The translations under genes were made by a program, and so were the position numbers. Source: Tetracentron sinense (Eukaryota; Streptophyta; Magnoliopsida; Trochodendrales; Trochodendraceae). Taken from it: DNA of 64,000 bases. This document shows, piece after piece, positions 1 through 12,353 of this stretch (the stretch's first letter is position 1; every line of letters starts with the position of its first letter). The notes under the pieces were generated by a model that had not been told where the DNA came from, ran no database searches, and worked only from the letters and a program-made list of their open reading frames with translations. The DNA lies in contig CM026554.1 in assembly GCA_015143295.1 (NCBI GenBank), positions 30,951,531 to 31,015,530 of the forward strand, in the 5' to 3' direction.

Positions 1-91
1 CATAAATTTTGGCTTTGTCAGGTGGTTTAGGTAACGAGAAAGTGGAACTCGTTAGAATCATAGCGAATCTTACAATTCCAAATACAATTAT

Positions 92-2184
92 TGTCGCTCC
101 CCAAAAACCCACCTTGGTCAAATGGGACTTTGGGCATGTGACACTACTTGTACATCATTGACGTAATAATATACAAGGCATGAATAGATTGAGAATCTAA
201 AAAAATTTCTTTAATAACATCAATAATAAGATTCTCCATTATGAAATAAACTATCAAACATAATTTGACCAAGTTAACATAATTCGGATCAAACATCAAG
301 ATCCCTGTAATAAATCCCAACCTAAGCAACATCGATAAAACATCATTACAACCCTTTAATTAAACGAAGTCTAGTAATATGGAAAATGATCTAAATCTCT
401 AACTCCCTCCTCAAGGAGGTCACCTTCTTCTTCTTAATATTCATTTTCAACCCAAGGTTCGTCAGCACCCTCCGAATCTAAACCTGTCGACATCAAAAGT
501 TCAATTGAGAAAAAAAAATGCTTAGTGGATATAAAGTCTATCTGATAACATAATGTCACATGTACATAATCAGTATCATCATTCATAGTATATTTACATA
601 TTCAGAGTGTGAAAATCATATGAGCATACCATATCATCACCTTGACTCGTGTATTTATGTGACTCATGGACTTATACATGTGAGAAGCATGTTCATGATA
701 AGATGCATGTTCATGATAAATGGCTTATTCGACAACGCATTATAAGATGCACATCTCAGGTGAATTGCATGGTTCGACAACGCATGATAAGATGCACATT
801 CTGGATAAATTGCATAGGTAGACAACGCATGATAAGATATGTATCCATGATAAGTTTAATATTCAACAACGCATGATAAAATGCAGGTTCATGATAAATG
901 CATGTTCTTGTGAGACACGTGTACTTGTGAAACTTACACTTACCATGCATGTGAATTTGTGCTTAAGTGTCGTGATTAATATTCATTTAGGTTATCCCTT
1001 ATATTATGATCTCCCACTAAAAAACTCTACCAAGGCGTCCAACACTACGATGGTTATAGAATTCCGGGTTAGATAGGTCTTCCTCTAAGTCTTAGTCTAT
1101 CCGAATTTCAATCACCATACAAGGTTACATAACTTATAGTTTATCTTACAAATCAATATGCTTTCTCATACATTCATAAATTCCATAACAAGTTCCTAAC
1201 ATTGATTGTCCCTATCCATCCTCATCATACCCATCCGCCTCACAATCATGCACAAAATGTCCTTCCTCCAACATACAAAGTCATTCCTCATTCACATTCA
1301 TGATCAAAACCCTACAAATCCACCCAAATACATCCACATAGTTTCCCATCCTCAATTTCATACATTACTAGGATTAAACATCAAATATCAATACCATAAT
1401 ATCCATATCATATTTATCAAAACACATAAGTGCATAAAACCCCCCATTTCATGCTCAATAATTAACAATCCATGCATAATAATATAAATCACCTAATAAT
1501 CCTTGTTTAAACATGCAAAAATCATAATAGAATTAGGTTAGACAATATATTGGCCTTTTGGAATCGTTTCCATATGATCCAACACTTGAGAAATTGCTTT
1601 TAGGGCGATCTCCAAGCTTTTCCTCCCTCTCTAAATTAATCTCTCTTGGAAACCTTAGGTTTTCTCCCATTTTCTCCCAAATTAGGTTTATAACATTTAA
1701 TAAACCCTAAACTCACTAAATAGGGGTCTATTTATAGTGTTAGGGGTTTAAAATCCTAAAATCCTGCAACTTAGGGCATTCTCGAAATAAAATGCGCGAC
1801 ACTGTTCGAATGGCCTAAGGATCGTTCAAACGGTTTTGCATTTGGGACTTACTGTTTTTTGTTTCTCCGTTCAAACAGACTAATAATCATTAGAATAGTA
1901 TGTAAATCGTTCGAACGAACTAGGTTCTTTTGGACAGTTTTGGATTCGGGAATGACAGTTCAATTGCTTTTACTGACACCGTTCAAACGGTCTAGGGATC
2001 ATTCGAACGATTCCCCCTATTTTCCTCATTTTTTGCATATTTTTATTCTTTCTCCATTTGTTTAGTCGTTTATACTTTTAAACACTCCAAAAACATTAAT
2101 TAACATTAAACACACAACACATATTTAATTTGATAATTTTATCCTTGCTAATCACATAAATGGGATGAAAGTCGGGTCTCTACA
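92..2184 (-). mobile_element. Gypsy-like solo LTR (LTR1, copy A)
   Basis: A 2093-bp solo LTR on the minus strand. On that strand it begins TGTAGAGACCCG and ends GGGGAGCGACA, like Ty3/gypsy LTRs of the Tekay/Del type. It is flanked by the 5-bp target repeat ATTAT / GTTAT. The second tandem copy of the same exon (4977-5035) shows the uninterrupted site, which confirms both ends. It holds a loose tandem array around 'acaacgcatgataagat' at 700-890 and a phased palindrome cluster at 1805-2007. No internal coding part remains. It is a fossil older than the segmental duplication. Confidence 0.85.
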
Positions 2185-2824
2185 GTTATTTTGGGGAACC
2201 ATGATTCTTGGACAACTCAACCCCAGCCCTACCCTTACCCTTAAGAGTAGGGCCCTAACCCTACCCTCAAGGGCCAGGGCCAAGCAGTGCCGAAAGAAAG
2301 AGTGAGAATTTTTTTGTCATCTGAGATGACGAGATTTTTTTCTACACTGACTACCAACCTAACATGGAATTGGATACCCTTCTCCTTTATCCGGGCTTGG
2401 GATCGACATTTGAACAAAAAGAAAAATGACATAGTTTAAAAAAACTCCTTGTCAGTGACAGTCAAACATAATATAATAAAACAAAGTAAAGGAAAAGAAA
2501 AAAATAGTAATAAAACTATATAGAACAGAGCTTAAAATATGTTTAATTACCTATATCCTTCATTAATATATCTAATTTTGACACGTTTATTAACTCTAAC
2601 TTACTTTGAATTAACATTATGTGTCTGGTATAGCTGGTACGAATGTCATTTGATTCAATTATATTTTTTGAAGCTCTTCCTTTTGTCACTCCCTCACTTG
2701 TATTTTCATTTATTCCAATTGGTGAAAATTTTCAAGCTCTTCAACAAACTTTTGTTTTGGTTTTGTTAGGTGATTTAGGTAACGAGAATGTGGAACTTGT
2801 TAGAATCATTGTGAATCTTACAAT

Positions 2825-4976
2825 TGAAAGTATGCCTCTTTTTAATTTTAGAAAAACAATTCTTGGGAGGCATACATCGAATCCCAGATCTGACAGAGAT
2901 TCTAATTGATTTTATTCAATGAAGGTTAGAATAACAATCACCTTTACAACTTTGAAATTGTTAAGTCAAATCCACATAAGAATAGTACTCGCAAAACTTC
3001 ACAAGTGTCAAGTCTCCTATCGATTCACACGAACCTTCTTTTTCCTTTAAAGCTTTCTCTAATGGAAGCTAATGGCCCTTCCAAATTCCAGCTCTAGGAT
3101 CTTGAAATAAAGATTCAATCTTTATTGATCAAGAACCTTTCTTGATTAACAAGATCCTTAATATTCTTTTTCTATTTCCAAACTAGAAAAACAAGAGAAG
3201 AAAGGGGAGGGGAGGTGTGACTGTACACCTTCGGAGAAGAGAGAGAGGGGCGTAAGATTGAGGGAGGAGAAGATTTCCAAAAATCTGGAAATTAATTATA
3301 CGCCCAACACCTTGGACGTCTACCCCTTATATAGAGATCCTTCTTGGATCTCATCCTTATCCTAATCCAATTAGGATTCCCTCAATTGTTTCTTTTATTG
3401 ATTTCTCCTTAATTAATTAGGAGAAACTAACTTTATCCATTAGTAACCAACTAATCATATCCTTATCCTAATCCAATTAGGATTCATTGATTAGCAAGAA
3501 ACTAATAGAAACTTTGTCCAATAAGGAATCTTTAATTAGTAACTAACTCTAAGTAACTAACCTTATCCAATAAGGATATTAGTTATTAGAAACTAATTAA
3601 ATAATAACATTTATTATTTCCTCCTTGGAGTGGGCTTCTCACCCTAGGTGGGCCCCACTCCACATGCCCAAAGGGTTTCCAAAACCCTCTTGGTCACTTG
3701 AATTATTCTTTTATAATAATTCCCAATGAGTCCTACCCATTTGGTTTTTCACATCTAATGTGATTCCACCTTTTAGAGCTTCACTATACCATATAGTGAT
3801 TACTTAGAGAAATTAATTAATTTAATTATAAATTAAATTAAATACTTTAAGAAAGTCCTTGTGTGTGAGATCTAAAGGGATCTCCTATTTCCGGTTGTGG
3901 GACCAAGTACTCAACCTTTTGGTTAAAGCATTGTTACTAGAAAATACCTTTCCTACACTCCATTAGAACTATAGAATTTTATCTATATCTCTGGACTTCC
4001 ACTAATCACAATTAATGTCAATTAACACAATGTGATTAACCTCTAGAAATTAAAGAATTGCTTGTAAGTACCATCTCACAATATATTTACAAATAAATCC
4101 TTCCACATTCTGATATCACTTGTAAGCTTCCGGGATTGGAACAATTCCACTGTCTAGTCTCTAGCTTATGAATAGAACCATTTCTCATGATTACTTTTTC
4201 ATTGAACTGAACCTCCAAAACACTTTTGAAGAAACATTAGAAAAGAACTGACATATATATATATATACTTTTCCATATTGAAAATATCAACTTCGATAAA
4301 GACCATTTTACCGAAAAACATCAGTACTGGATTTAACAGTTCAGTTCAACAAGTATCACCTTGATATCATTATCTCCAATTAAGGAGTTGTGGATTCCTT
4401 ATTGAGTGTTTACACACTTCTCCAAACATTGTGTACATAACCCAACGTATCCGGAGTTAGACCTGTATATTGGACATTGCCGATTGACACATCAAAGCCA
4501 TATAGACAGATGTCTGAGAAGATGTTAACCTCTCAGGTCTAAGGAGAATTTGTCAAATTGATAAACCTAATACAATCTGACAGTGTATTCCATAGGGTAT
4601 CCACTAGTGACCCCGTTCAGTATTATGTACTTGCTACATATACTCACATGTTAGTCAAGAGTCACCACTCTCTGTGAATGAGATTCATCATACTATCTCA
4701 TAAAACTACACATGTGCAAGCCATGATGAAGTACGGCGCCCAACCAATACTCTAGAGGCTTCGAACAATATTAGGTTTACAAGGAACCGAAAAATCATAT
4801 CTCTTCGCAACTTTTGCATGATTTTCCTACAATGTTACCTATGGAACTTTATGTCTTCATCATATGAGACAATAATTAATATAAATACCCTTTATAGTTG
4901 GTTGTGTGAATATGATGCTTGTCTAATCAACATAGAAAAATCTGTTATTGGCTTTCGAGGGCATATATGTCCAACA
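2825..4976 (-). mobile_element. Copia-like solo LTR (copy A)
   Basis: A 2152-bp solo LTR on the minus strand. On that strand it starts TGTTGGACATATATGCCC and its far end reads GGCATACTTTCA. A perfect 5-bp target repeat ACAAT flanks it (2820-2824 and 4977-4981), and removing it rejoins the metallophosphoesterase exon. A related LTR in the opposite orientation lies at 45255-51725. The start motif and length suggest Ty1/Copia. No coding domain remains, so the class is inferred from the ends. Confidence 0.78.
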
Positions 4977-5040
4977 ACAATTCCAAAAGCAGTTATTTTT
5001 GGGAACCATGATTAATCCCGGACAACTCAACCAATTCCCC

Positions 5041-6560
5041 CAAAGTAAGCTCAACTGTAATATGTTGTCAATGCTTCAACTTTCCTCTAATTTTGATAGT
5101 TTTGATGCCTCGAGCAAGATATACAGATTTGCACACAATATGCTAAAGCACTCTCTTTTATGGAGTGTTTCTTTACTTCTTGGACTCTATAAGTCTAAGT
5201 AATAGTCTTATCATAAATGTCTGCAATATTTTTATAGATATTTTCGTGAAATTTAGAGAATAAAAGAATTTTATGTCATTCATGCTAAATTTTGTTACTA
5301 TTGTAAGATAGAGGATCAGAGGACTGGTAAGCACTTATAACTATCATCTATCGGTTTTTGTGATCCGCACTTGTCTTAGAAAATTCTGCTATTCTTCACA
5401 TTTCATATGCTCGAAAGGGAAGCATTCTTCAAAGAATCTATCCCTCATCAGGCCTTTACTGGCCAACTTGAGACGTGGTCTACAAGGCTTCTGGGAATTA
5501 ACCAATGAATGTTATTAGTATTCTCCAAAGCTAAGGGTACCTCCATCCTACTGCCATGGCATTCCTATCCTGATAGGATGGATGTGACATTAGATTGTGG
5601 AGGCCTATTTATGTCATATACGTTGTATTCTTATTATGCCTTCCTTTTGTTTTTTTGTTGAATTGTTATTATGTCGTTACATAATGCTTGTATACACAAA
5701 TATTTGTTTGTTGCATCTTGTTTGGTTAATTGCATGTGCTTAAACCATTTGGTTTGTATGGAGTTTGGGGGAAATAACCAATAATCCTTTTAATAATTAC
5801 CAGTCTTGGCGAGGAACATGTCGGTTATAAGCGTTCAGACTTTCCTATGCTAAAGGTGAGTGTTGGTGGTGGTGCTTTTGTTTGCAATATTGGTAGAGTG
5901 TATAAAAACAAATTTTCTCAGAATTAGAAGATATTATGCATCTCTTACAAAGCAAGCCAACATAAACTTCTCAAGAGATGTAATTAAAAAAATGAATATA
6001 TAAGAAGTTATAATTGGAAAAATGAATATATAAATGTAATTGGAATAATGAAAAACAAGAAAATGAGACTAAATGTTCACCCTTTCCTATTTCATGGCTT
6101 TTTCACAATATATGAAAATCCCTGTGTTAACCCCACATGATATGAATTTGTCTCATTTAAGCCATGTTGTAATTACATTGCTTTTATTGTCTAGTTAATG
6201 ACCTCATCATATTAGAATTAGCACTACTATAGCTCAACCTTGTCCCAACGAAGATTCTTTTCAAATTTATGTTCATAGTTTCGATACTTTGTCATCTTTG
6301 TGGGATTCTTACATCATTCGATGCACATATGCTAACTAAACTGCTTGCTTTGCCCTTATGAGATTATCAAACCTTGATACTATTTTATTGTAGCTGATAT
6401 TGCAACTTCTCCACTTGAAAAATCCTTTTAGTTATGGAGTCTATGACATGGAATGAAGTACAAATGATATCAATGAAATTGATTTGGGAACACCGGAGTT
6501 TCATTCCATTATATTAATTTTGCACACAATGGGGAATTTTTTTTTATAAAAAATATCTTC
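5041..6560. other. Intron-like remains of the pseudogene, copy A
   Basis: Apart from the short exon at 5808-5893, this holds AT-rich sequence consistent with decayed introns. It has a counterpart in copy B (24856-26380). I see no other coding segment or transposon end in it. Confidence 0.5.
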
Positions 6561-7254
6561 ATTTTTGTACAGGTCTAAGATCTAATATGAATGACATATG
6601 TGGAAGAGATTGGATGTTTTGAGGCAGCGACCATGGTGATCTGGGTAATGTCTTTGTCATGCAATTCATGTTCCTCTATTATGTTGGATTTGTAGATACT
6701 CTAATGTTCTGAACAAATCTAATGTTATAAATTTAGCAAAATTCATATCTGACGAGACAAGCTGATTCACTATCCCTGTGGTCGTGTCAGGCCATGTGCA
6801 TAAAGAACTAACATATAGGAATAACTTTAGGAAGATTATTGTGGTTGCGGATGACAATGCTATATACTTGAATGGAGTTGTTGTTCAAATTGTGAAAAAA
6901 ATGACCGGGGAACAAGGAAACCATAAGGAACTCGTAACAAAAGTTTTATGAAAGATGAAACCTCTCTTTGTACACCTGAGATCAAAGGCACACGAGTCTT
7001 TATTGTTGTGGAGATTTTGGAGAAAGATTAAAGAAAATAGCAGAGACTTGGGTTTCAGATCCAACAAAGTCATCCGCTTTGTCAACTACACTGTTGTCAT
7101 GTTTCAAAGAACTCATTAATGTACACCACATGTTTTTGAGCTAGTTTTAAAATCTCCCTTTCAATTTTATGATTTTAAACCTAATTCTTTGGCTATTTTC
7201 TAGTTCTGAAATTGATAGTAGGTGAAAAATTCCGATGAACCCTAAAAATAATAT

Positions 7255-9928
7255 TTTTAGGTTGAGAACTCACCAACCCAAGGGGGTGGCTAGGTCTTCT
7301 TAAAAGCCTATCTACCCTATTTAAATTTTAGCAATCATATTATTAATTAAGGGTGGATAACAATTAAGTGTAGAATAAATAAAGACAATCAAACCACAAC
7401 ACAATGGATTTTTAGGTGGAAACCCTTCAACGAAAAACCAAGGGACCTAGTCCGGCAAAAGTTAACACTAAGACAGAGTAAAAGAAACTTACAAGACTTA
7501 AACCATACTCAACCGGACTTGACACAACGATCCTCAGTACTCAGTCTATAGAGACCCAAAACTAGATTGTCTTTAAACTTGTGAACAATAAATGAAATCT
7601 GGAAATTTTGCTCAATTAAATTCAATTTATGTCTCAATATTTTTATGTAATGTCATTTGATGATTAGCTATGGTTAAATTTACATTAGGGTGTTTGCTTA
7701 AATGTTAAAAGTGAGAAAAAAGACCAAAGTGTGGAAAATCAAAGCACACCAGTCGACCACCCTTCATTCCGGTCGACCGCTCACGTGCGGATTTGCCCAG
7801 AAATCCCTAAATTGATTAGGATTTTGTACTTGAAAATTTTATAAAGGACTCTAAAATCTATATAAGGACCTTAACTTGTGGGTTTTAGGGTTACAAACAT
7901 CCTAAGAGTTTTAGAAATCCCAGAGAGAGTTTTGCAAATGCTTTTGGAATGATTTTCATCTCAAGGAGAAAGAGAAGCTTAGAGATCATCTCTAAGGTCA
8001 TTCCAAAGTGATGCGATCATAGAGAAGCAATCAAGGAAGATACTATACATTGTTCTAGCTAATGATTGTTATAAGATAAGTACTTTCAAGACCTGGATAT
8101 GTTTTTATATGTTACTATAGTTTGAATGGACATGTTAAAATATGGATTACATGATTTAAAGAAGGTTTGATGTTAAGATTTGGAAATGAATGGATGATGA
8201 TATACCATACATTATTCTAACCTAATAATATGTACGATATGATGATTAAGATCTGGAAAGTTATGCTTATATGTTTTTATGCCATGATGATTATGATGAG
8301 GTTAGGGTTTGCATGATTTCAAGAGGAATTGTATTAATGATTTTGATTGGGTTAAGAGATATTCGAACCAATATGTTATTGATATTATGATAATGATTTG
8401 AGGATTTTAATGACGTTTTAGGCATAATGATTTTGATTGGGTTAAGAGATATGGGAACCAATATGTTATTGATATTATGATAATGATTTGAGAATTTTAA
8501 TGATGTTTTAGGCATGATATTATGATTTTTTTTTCTAGAAATATCATGCACATGTGATTGAACTTGATGATTTTAGGGTGTTGCACATGAATGGAATTAT
8601 AAGAAAGGGATTTAGTTGGATGATGATTAAACCTGAAAAATTCTATGATGTTAATTGTGATTCTATTCGATGTACATAAGCTATTCTTGGATGAACTTCC
8701 ATGCAAATTATGCCTAATTATGCATGTCTATCGATTGATTGACATTCGGGTAGGTAAATACTTAGAGGATGACCTCAAGCCCTAAATTTTCTATCCTTAG
8801 TTATATGGGTGGCTTTGGTGTGAATTAAGGTTTTGATGTTGGAATCTAAAGGATAACCTAGATGAATTTTGATCATGACACTCAAGCATATGTTGCACCG
8901 TATGATAGGAATTTTAAGTATATGTCTCACAAGAACAAGCACTTGCATGTCATTGGGGATCTATCATGTTACATGCATTATGGGGAACATCTTACATGCC
9001 ATTGGAAACTATCATGTTACATGCATTAGTACACATGTTTATAGGAGCTTTCATGATCATGCACAAGTCTTTCATGTCTACACAAGTCACTAGTCTTACA
9101 TGTCATGAATAGGTGCTTCTATGTTCACATGTTCCACATATGAATTGTAAGATATGTTTATTTATGATAAAGCATGACCGTGATTACATGTTATGATATT
9201 ATTAGCTAGACTTTGTATGCACTAAGCTTTCGCTTGCTCAACTGTACTTTTTATGTCGATAATTTCAGGAGGGTTTGAAATTTGTGCTCCTAAACCTTGG
9301 GAAGAGGAGGAGTATCAAGACAAACAAGAAGGTGATCATGTTGAAGAAGAAATGGATATGGATAGATGGCCCTATTAATGATTTTTTGTTAGTTTGTTTT
9401 ACTTTTCAATTTAAGAGAGATGTAATAAGACAAATTCTAAGCTGATGTTGCTTAGGTTTTATTTTGAATTGAGATCATATGGGTGATCGGATTATATTCT
9501 ATTAGTTGGTCGACAGCTTAAATACTTCTATTAATTATCTATGAGAGAAATTTTGAGACTCTCACTTTAGCATGCTTTTATGTTGATTACATGCATATAG
9601 ATATGTATTGTCACAGGTCCAAGGTCTCATTGACCAACAAGGGATTTTGGGCGTGACACAGTCCTCCACACCTCAATAAGCCACCACGAACTCGCAAATC
9701 CTGTGATAAACCACAACAGCCTATTCTTCTCTTGTGTCTCCAAATAACCACGATCCTACTTGAATCGATCTCCTTCGCAAAGGCTTCGGATTACTCCGAC
9801 CAAGTTGTTCTTGAAAGAACTGGTTGATGGTTGTTAATTCAAACAAACCCTAATTGAATCCCAACAGTGAGAATAAACAAGCAAGTAATAAAGAATCAAT
9901 GACTTGCAATCTCTAGGGTGGAAGAGGA
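7255..9928 (-). mobile_element. Copia-like LTR relic interrupted by LTR2 (copy A)
   Basis: Sequence on both sides of LTR2 (about 7255-7546 and 9659-9928) appears to be one older LTR-like unit. In copy B the same unit continues past the end of the duplication to about 30331, where the minus-strand sequence begins TGTTGGATTATACAG, a Copia-like LTR start. Copy A is cut off at the duplication border. The left end and a target duplication could not be fixed. A fossil with no coding domain seen. Confidence 0.38.
7547..9658 (+). mobile_element. Gypsy-like solo LTR (LTR2, copy A)
   Basis: A 2112-bp solo LTR. It starts TATAGAGACCC, a decayed form of the TGTAGAGACCC start of LTR1, and ends TTTTGGGCGTGACA. 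A perfect target repeat CAGTC flanks it at 7542-7546 and 9659-9663. A TATA-like ctatataagg lies near 7858. Two GTCGAC palindromes sit 20 bp apart at 7752 and 7772. Same broad family as LTR1 but in the opposite orientation, with different palindrome cores. Confidence 0.85.
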
Positions 9929-10089
9929 ACATTACTTTTTATGGATATTTACACAAATTTTCAAAGATTCATTTCTTGAATTAGTGGTAGAATAATTACT
10001 CATATTCTCAATTTTAAACCAAATTGCCCCTCAATTGTTATTCTATCGATATTTCTATTTTCAGCCTTCTACAGCTTGGTGATAATTTG

Positions 10090-10380
10090 GGCCTCGGATT
10101 CTCTCTGTCAAATGCCAGAAAAGTGGTTTCAGGCTACCACAATATGTGCAACATGTGACGGAGAAGTCATTTCATTGGCCCCTATGATTTTGACTTCTCC
10201 ACACATTATGTGACATGTGGTGATAAAACAGTGAAAAAAAGGGGGAGAGATATCAAGTGGGGAGAAGTCAAAATCATGAGAGAAAATAGAATGACTTCTC
10301 CCCTTTTTATGTCACATGTCGCATAATGTGTGGTAGCCTGAAACCACTTTTCTGGCATCTGCCAGAGAGAATCCAAGGCC
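10090..10380. mobile_element. Mutator-type MITE with 9-bp TSD
   Basis: A 291-bp foldback element. The left arm begins GGCCTCGGATTCTCTC and the right arm, reverse-complemented, begins GGCCTTGGATTCTCTC. The arms pair over roughly 110 bp each. It is flanked by a perfect 9-bp direct repeat GATAATTTG (10081-10089 and 10381-10389). Long inverted repeats with a 9-bp duplication are the Mutator/MULE signature. No coding capacity. It lies just outside duplication copy A and is absent after copy B. Confidence 0.93.
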
Positions 10381-10514
10381 GATAATTTGACTATTGCCAC
10401 CTATATTTTCATAATAGTTGTAAATTTGAATTAGAAATACACAATCTTAGTTCTCATTGATCATCAATATAAATCCTCTTAGGGTTTTAAATTTTGGACT
10501 TTTCAACTCTCACA

Positions 10515-10669
10515 CCCTAACCCAATGTGTGGTTGCCGAGAAAATAAGTGAAAAGAAAAGAAAATTGGACAAAACCCAACTAAGAATTGTATTAGAAATC
10601 CCAAATTTTCTTATTCTTTTTCTCTCTATGTTTTCACCTATGTTCTCGGCAACCAAACATACCCTAAGA
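10515..10669. mobile_element. Small hAT-like foldback element
   Basis: About 155 bp with inverted ends built on GTGGTTGCCGAGAA at 10528 and its complement TTCTCGGCAACC at 10643. The outer flanks both carry ACCCTAA (10514-10520 and 10661-10667), a possible 7-8 bp target repeat. The family is inferred from the GGTTGCCGAGAA ends. Confidence 0.55.
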
Positions 10670-12353
10670 ACCTATGAGAAATCTGTTACTATTTTGAGAA
10701 TGTTAAGTGGGAATTCTCCAATTTCTCATATAATTCTTCTCTATTCAATTCAACTTGCATTGGGGAGGAGTTTCTCTAATGATATATTATTGGATAAACC
10801 ATCATCCCACTCCTAGTGGTCTAGGGTTCATCCATCCAACCTTGATTTAATTTTTTTTTTTACTAACCTTAGATTAGTTAAGTTTAATCACAATAAAAAA
10901 AGAAGACAAAAGGAACAGGTGGCCATCTGTAGTAGGGCACATAGGATGCGAAAAGAATCACGACTCTGTAATTTAATAGTAAAGTTTGTTGGAAAATGGA
11001 AAATTTGTTCCATAAAAAAGTTTGTTGAAAAATGTCAAAATAAAGACTCCATCAACCAGAATGCATGCGCAAAAAAAAAAATCACGGCCCTATAATTTAG
11101 TTGCAAAGTTTGTTGGAAATGCCAAAATAAAGGCTCCATCAACCCAAGATTTATGTATTCTATTTAAAGTACTAGTTAGTTTGAGGGCAAGGAAATTACA
11201 CTGAATTTCTTAGGGATCATTTGGTTGGAAGGATTGGTTGAGTAAGAAATCTAATAAAAATAAATTGAACCTACTATTAAAATTGAAATTTCTTTTCTTT
11301 TTTAGAACAACAAATTAATATTAACCATTGACTAGGGCAGTCAACTGGTTATCTTCATTGGCTAAATTGGTTGAGGAAGGAATATAATGAAAAAAAATAA
11401 TTATCTAACAACTGAAAATAGGTTTTTTAGAACAACGATATTATTATCAATTATTTCCATTAGATATTTTAATATTGTTACAAATTTAGTTTTTATTTTT
11501 ACATTTTTGTATGTTGGAATTGAGTTATACCAAAACGAACCCTAAGTTTATATCCTTACGGTATGTAAAAATGCTTGAAAGAGAATTTGAACCCTTTAAT
11601 TTCTTAAACCAGAAATATGCAATAAGTGTTTGTGATGTATAGCTTCTTTTGATTTATATCCTTACGGTATTAATGAAGTTGGTTGAGTCGGAATCCATTT
11701 TAAAAGTTATTATCTTGAGTTCATATTTGTGGAAGAAATGTGTAAGTATTAGTTGAAGTTGTTTTAATGGTGGAAGAATTTTAAAAAAAAAATTTGTTTC
11801 CTGAACTGGATCTACTGCTATGTGGTATACTTGGTATCAGAGCAACTCACTCTCTATTTGTTTCTGTTTAAGTGAAGCAACCTTTCCTATATGATCTCTC
11901 TAGAGCCTGCTTCAAGGCCCTTTGTCAGCAATCAACAAAGATTGATGATGATAATGGTGTGCATGTCACCATGATGAGATGGTGTTCATAATTTAGTATA
12001 ATGGTAGGGGTCTATCAGCAAAGATCGGTGATCAACACGACTTGCTTTCGAGGCCTCTTTAAGCCCAATTATGTCATATTCAAAGAAAAATTCTCTCTCT
12101 GGGTGTGTGTTTGTATTTCTGATGGATGGAAATTTGCAAAATTCTTTTGTATCCTGGCAAGGTCACCTAGTTCTGTGTTTTCTTTTAGAGAAAATGTGGG
12201 CAGTTTCATTGAGATAAAAGAGATTTTCTTGTTATAGATGTTTATTTTATTTAAATTAGCACATCTCATTGTTTTATCCAGAATTTGCTGTTTCTTGAGA
12301 AGAAGCCGAGGTGGGTTGCCTCTTCCCAAAACATGCACTTTGAGTGAGCTGAA
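10670..12353. other. No gene seen; imperfect tandem repeats
   Basis: A ~115-bp imperfect tandem pair occurs at about 10965 and 11082 (shared 'aagtttgttgga' blocks). The string tttatatccttacggtat occurs at about 11547 and again at about 11655. At 11832-11843 tggtatcagagc matches the tRNA-Met primer binding site used by many plant LTR elements, but no convincing LTR pair is visible beside it. At 11360-11400 there is a ~40-bp stretch that recurs at 13873-13914. The part from 12000 on may be the 5' flank of the PIG-P-like gene. Confidence 0.4.

Larger units (their letters stand above)
1..7120 (+). pseudogene. Metallophosphoesterase pseudogene, copy A
   Basis: Unprocessed remnant of a host calcineurin-like metallophosphoesterase, a family of metal-dependent phosphatases. 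I recognise it from a plant family with a GDxG-GNHD-GHxH layout, probably the TIGR04168 type. At 2740-2824 the frame reads GDLGNENVELVR (GDxG motif). After an LTR insertion, 4977-5013 continues as PKAVIFGNHD (GNHD motif) and then a stop. At 5808-5893 it reads LGEEHVGYKRSDFPMLK, at 6580-6625 NDICGRDWMF then a stop, and at 6755-6890 SGHVHKELTYR (GHxH motif) followed by IYLNGVVVQIVKK. The last exon runs to about 7110 with frame changes. Exon pieces are separated by intron-like DNA, so this is not a retrocopy. The GDxG/GNHD exon is present twice in tandem: 1-91 plus 2185-2220, and 2611-2824 plus 4977-5035. Broken beyond function. The exact subfamily is inferred. Confidence 0.78.
1..9928 (+). repeat. 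Segmental duplication, copy A
   Basis: This stretch matches 19783-29748 in the same orientation, with the same order of pseudogene exons and the same three LTR insertions at the same sites. The offset is about 19.78 kb at the start and 19.82 kb at the end, so small indels separate the copies. Short stretches compared by eye differ by about 4-5%. The match stops after 9928, inside an LTR-like sequence. The left end lies outside the window. The LTR insertions are shared, so they predate the duplication. CDC20 lies between the copies. Confidence 0.93.

Noticed and set aside
2221-2275. Telomere-like ccctaaccctaccc
   Set aside because: Only a few degenerate units, arranged partly as an inverted repeat (cctacccttacccttaagagtagggccctaac-like order), not a tandem telomere array.
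8869-9093. Repeated catgttacatgcatt blocks as a CRISPR-like or regulatory array
   Set aside because: Irregular spacing and decay; they lie within solo LTR2 and its duplicate, as a loose tandem repeat.
10457-10816. 119-codon open frame
   Set aside because: Runs through the small foldback element and AT-rich DNA; no family resemblance.
11832-11843. tRNA-Met primer binding site as evidence for an LTR element
   Set aside because: The match is good, but no LTR ending just before it or matching repeat downstream was found.
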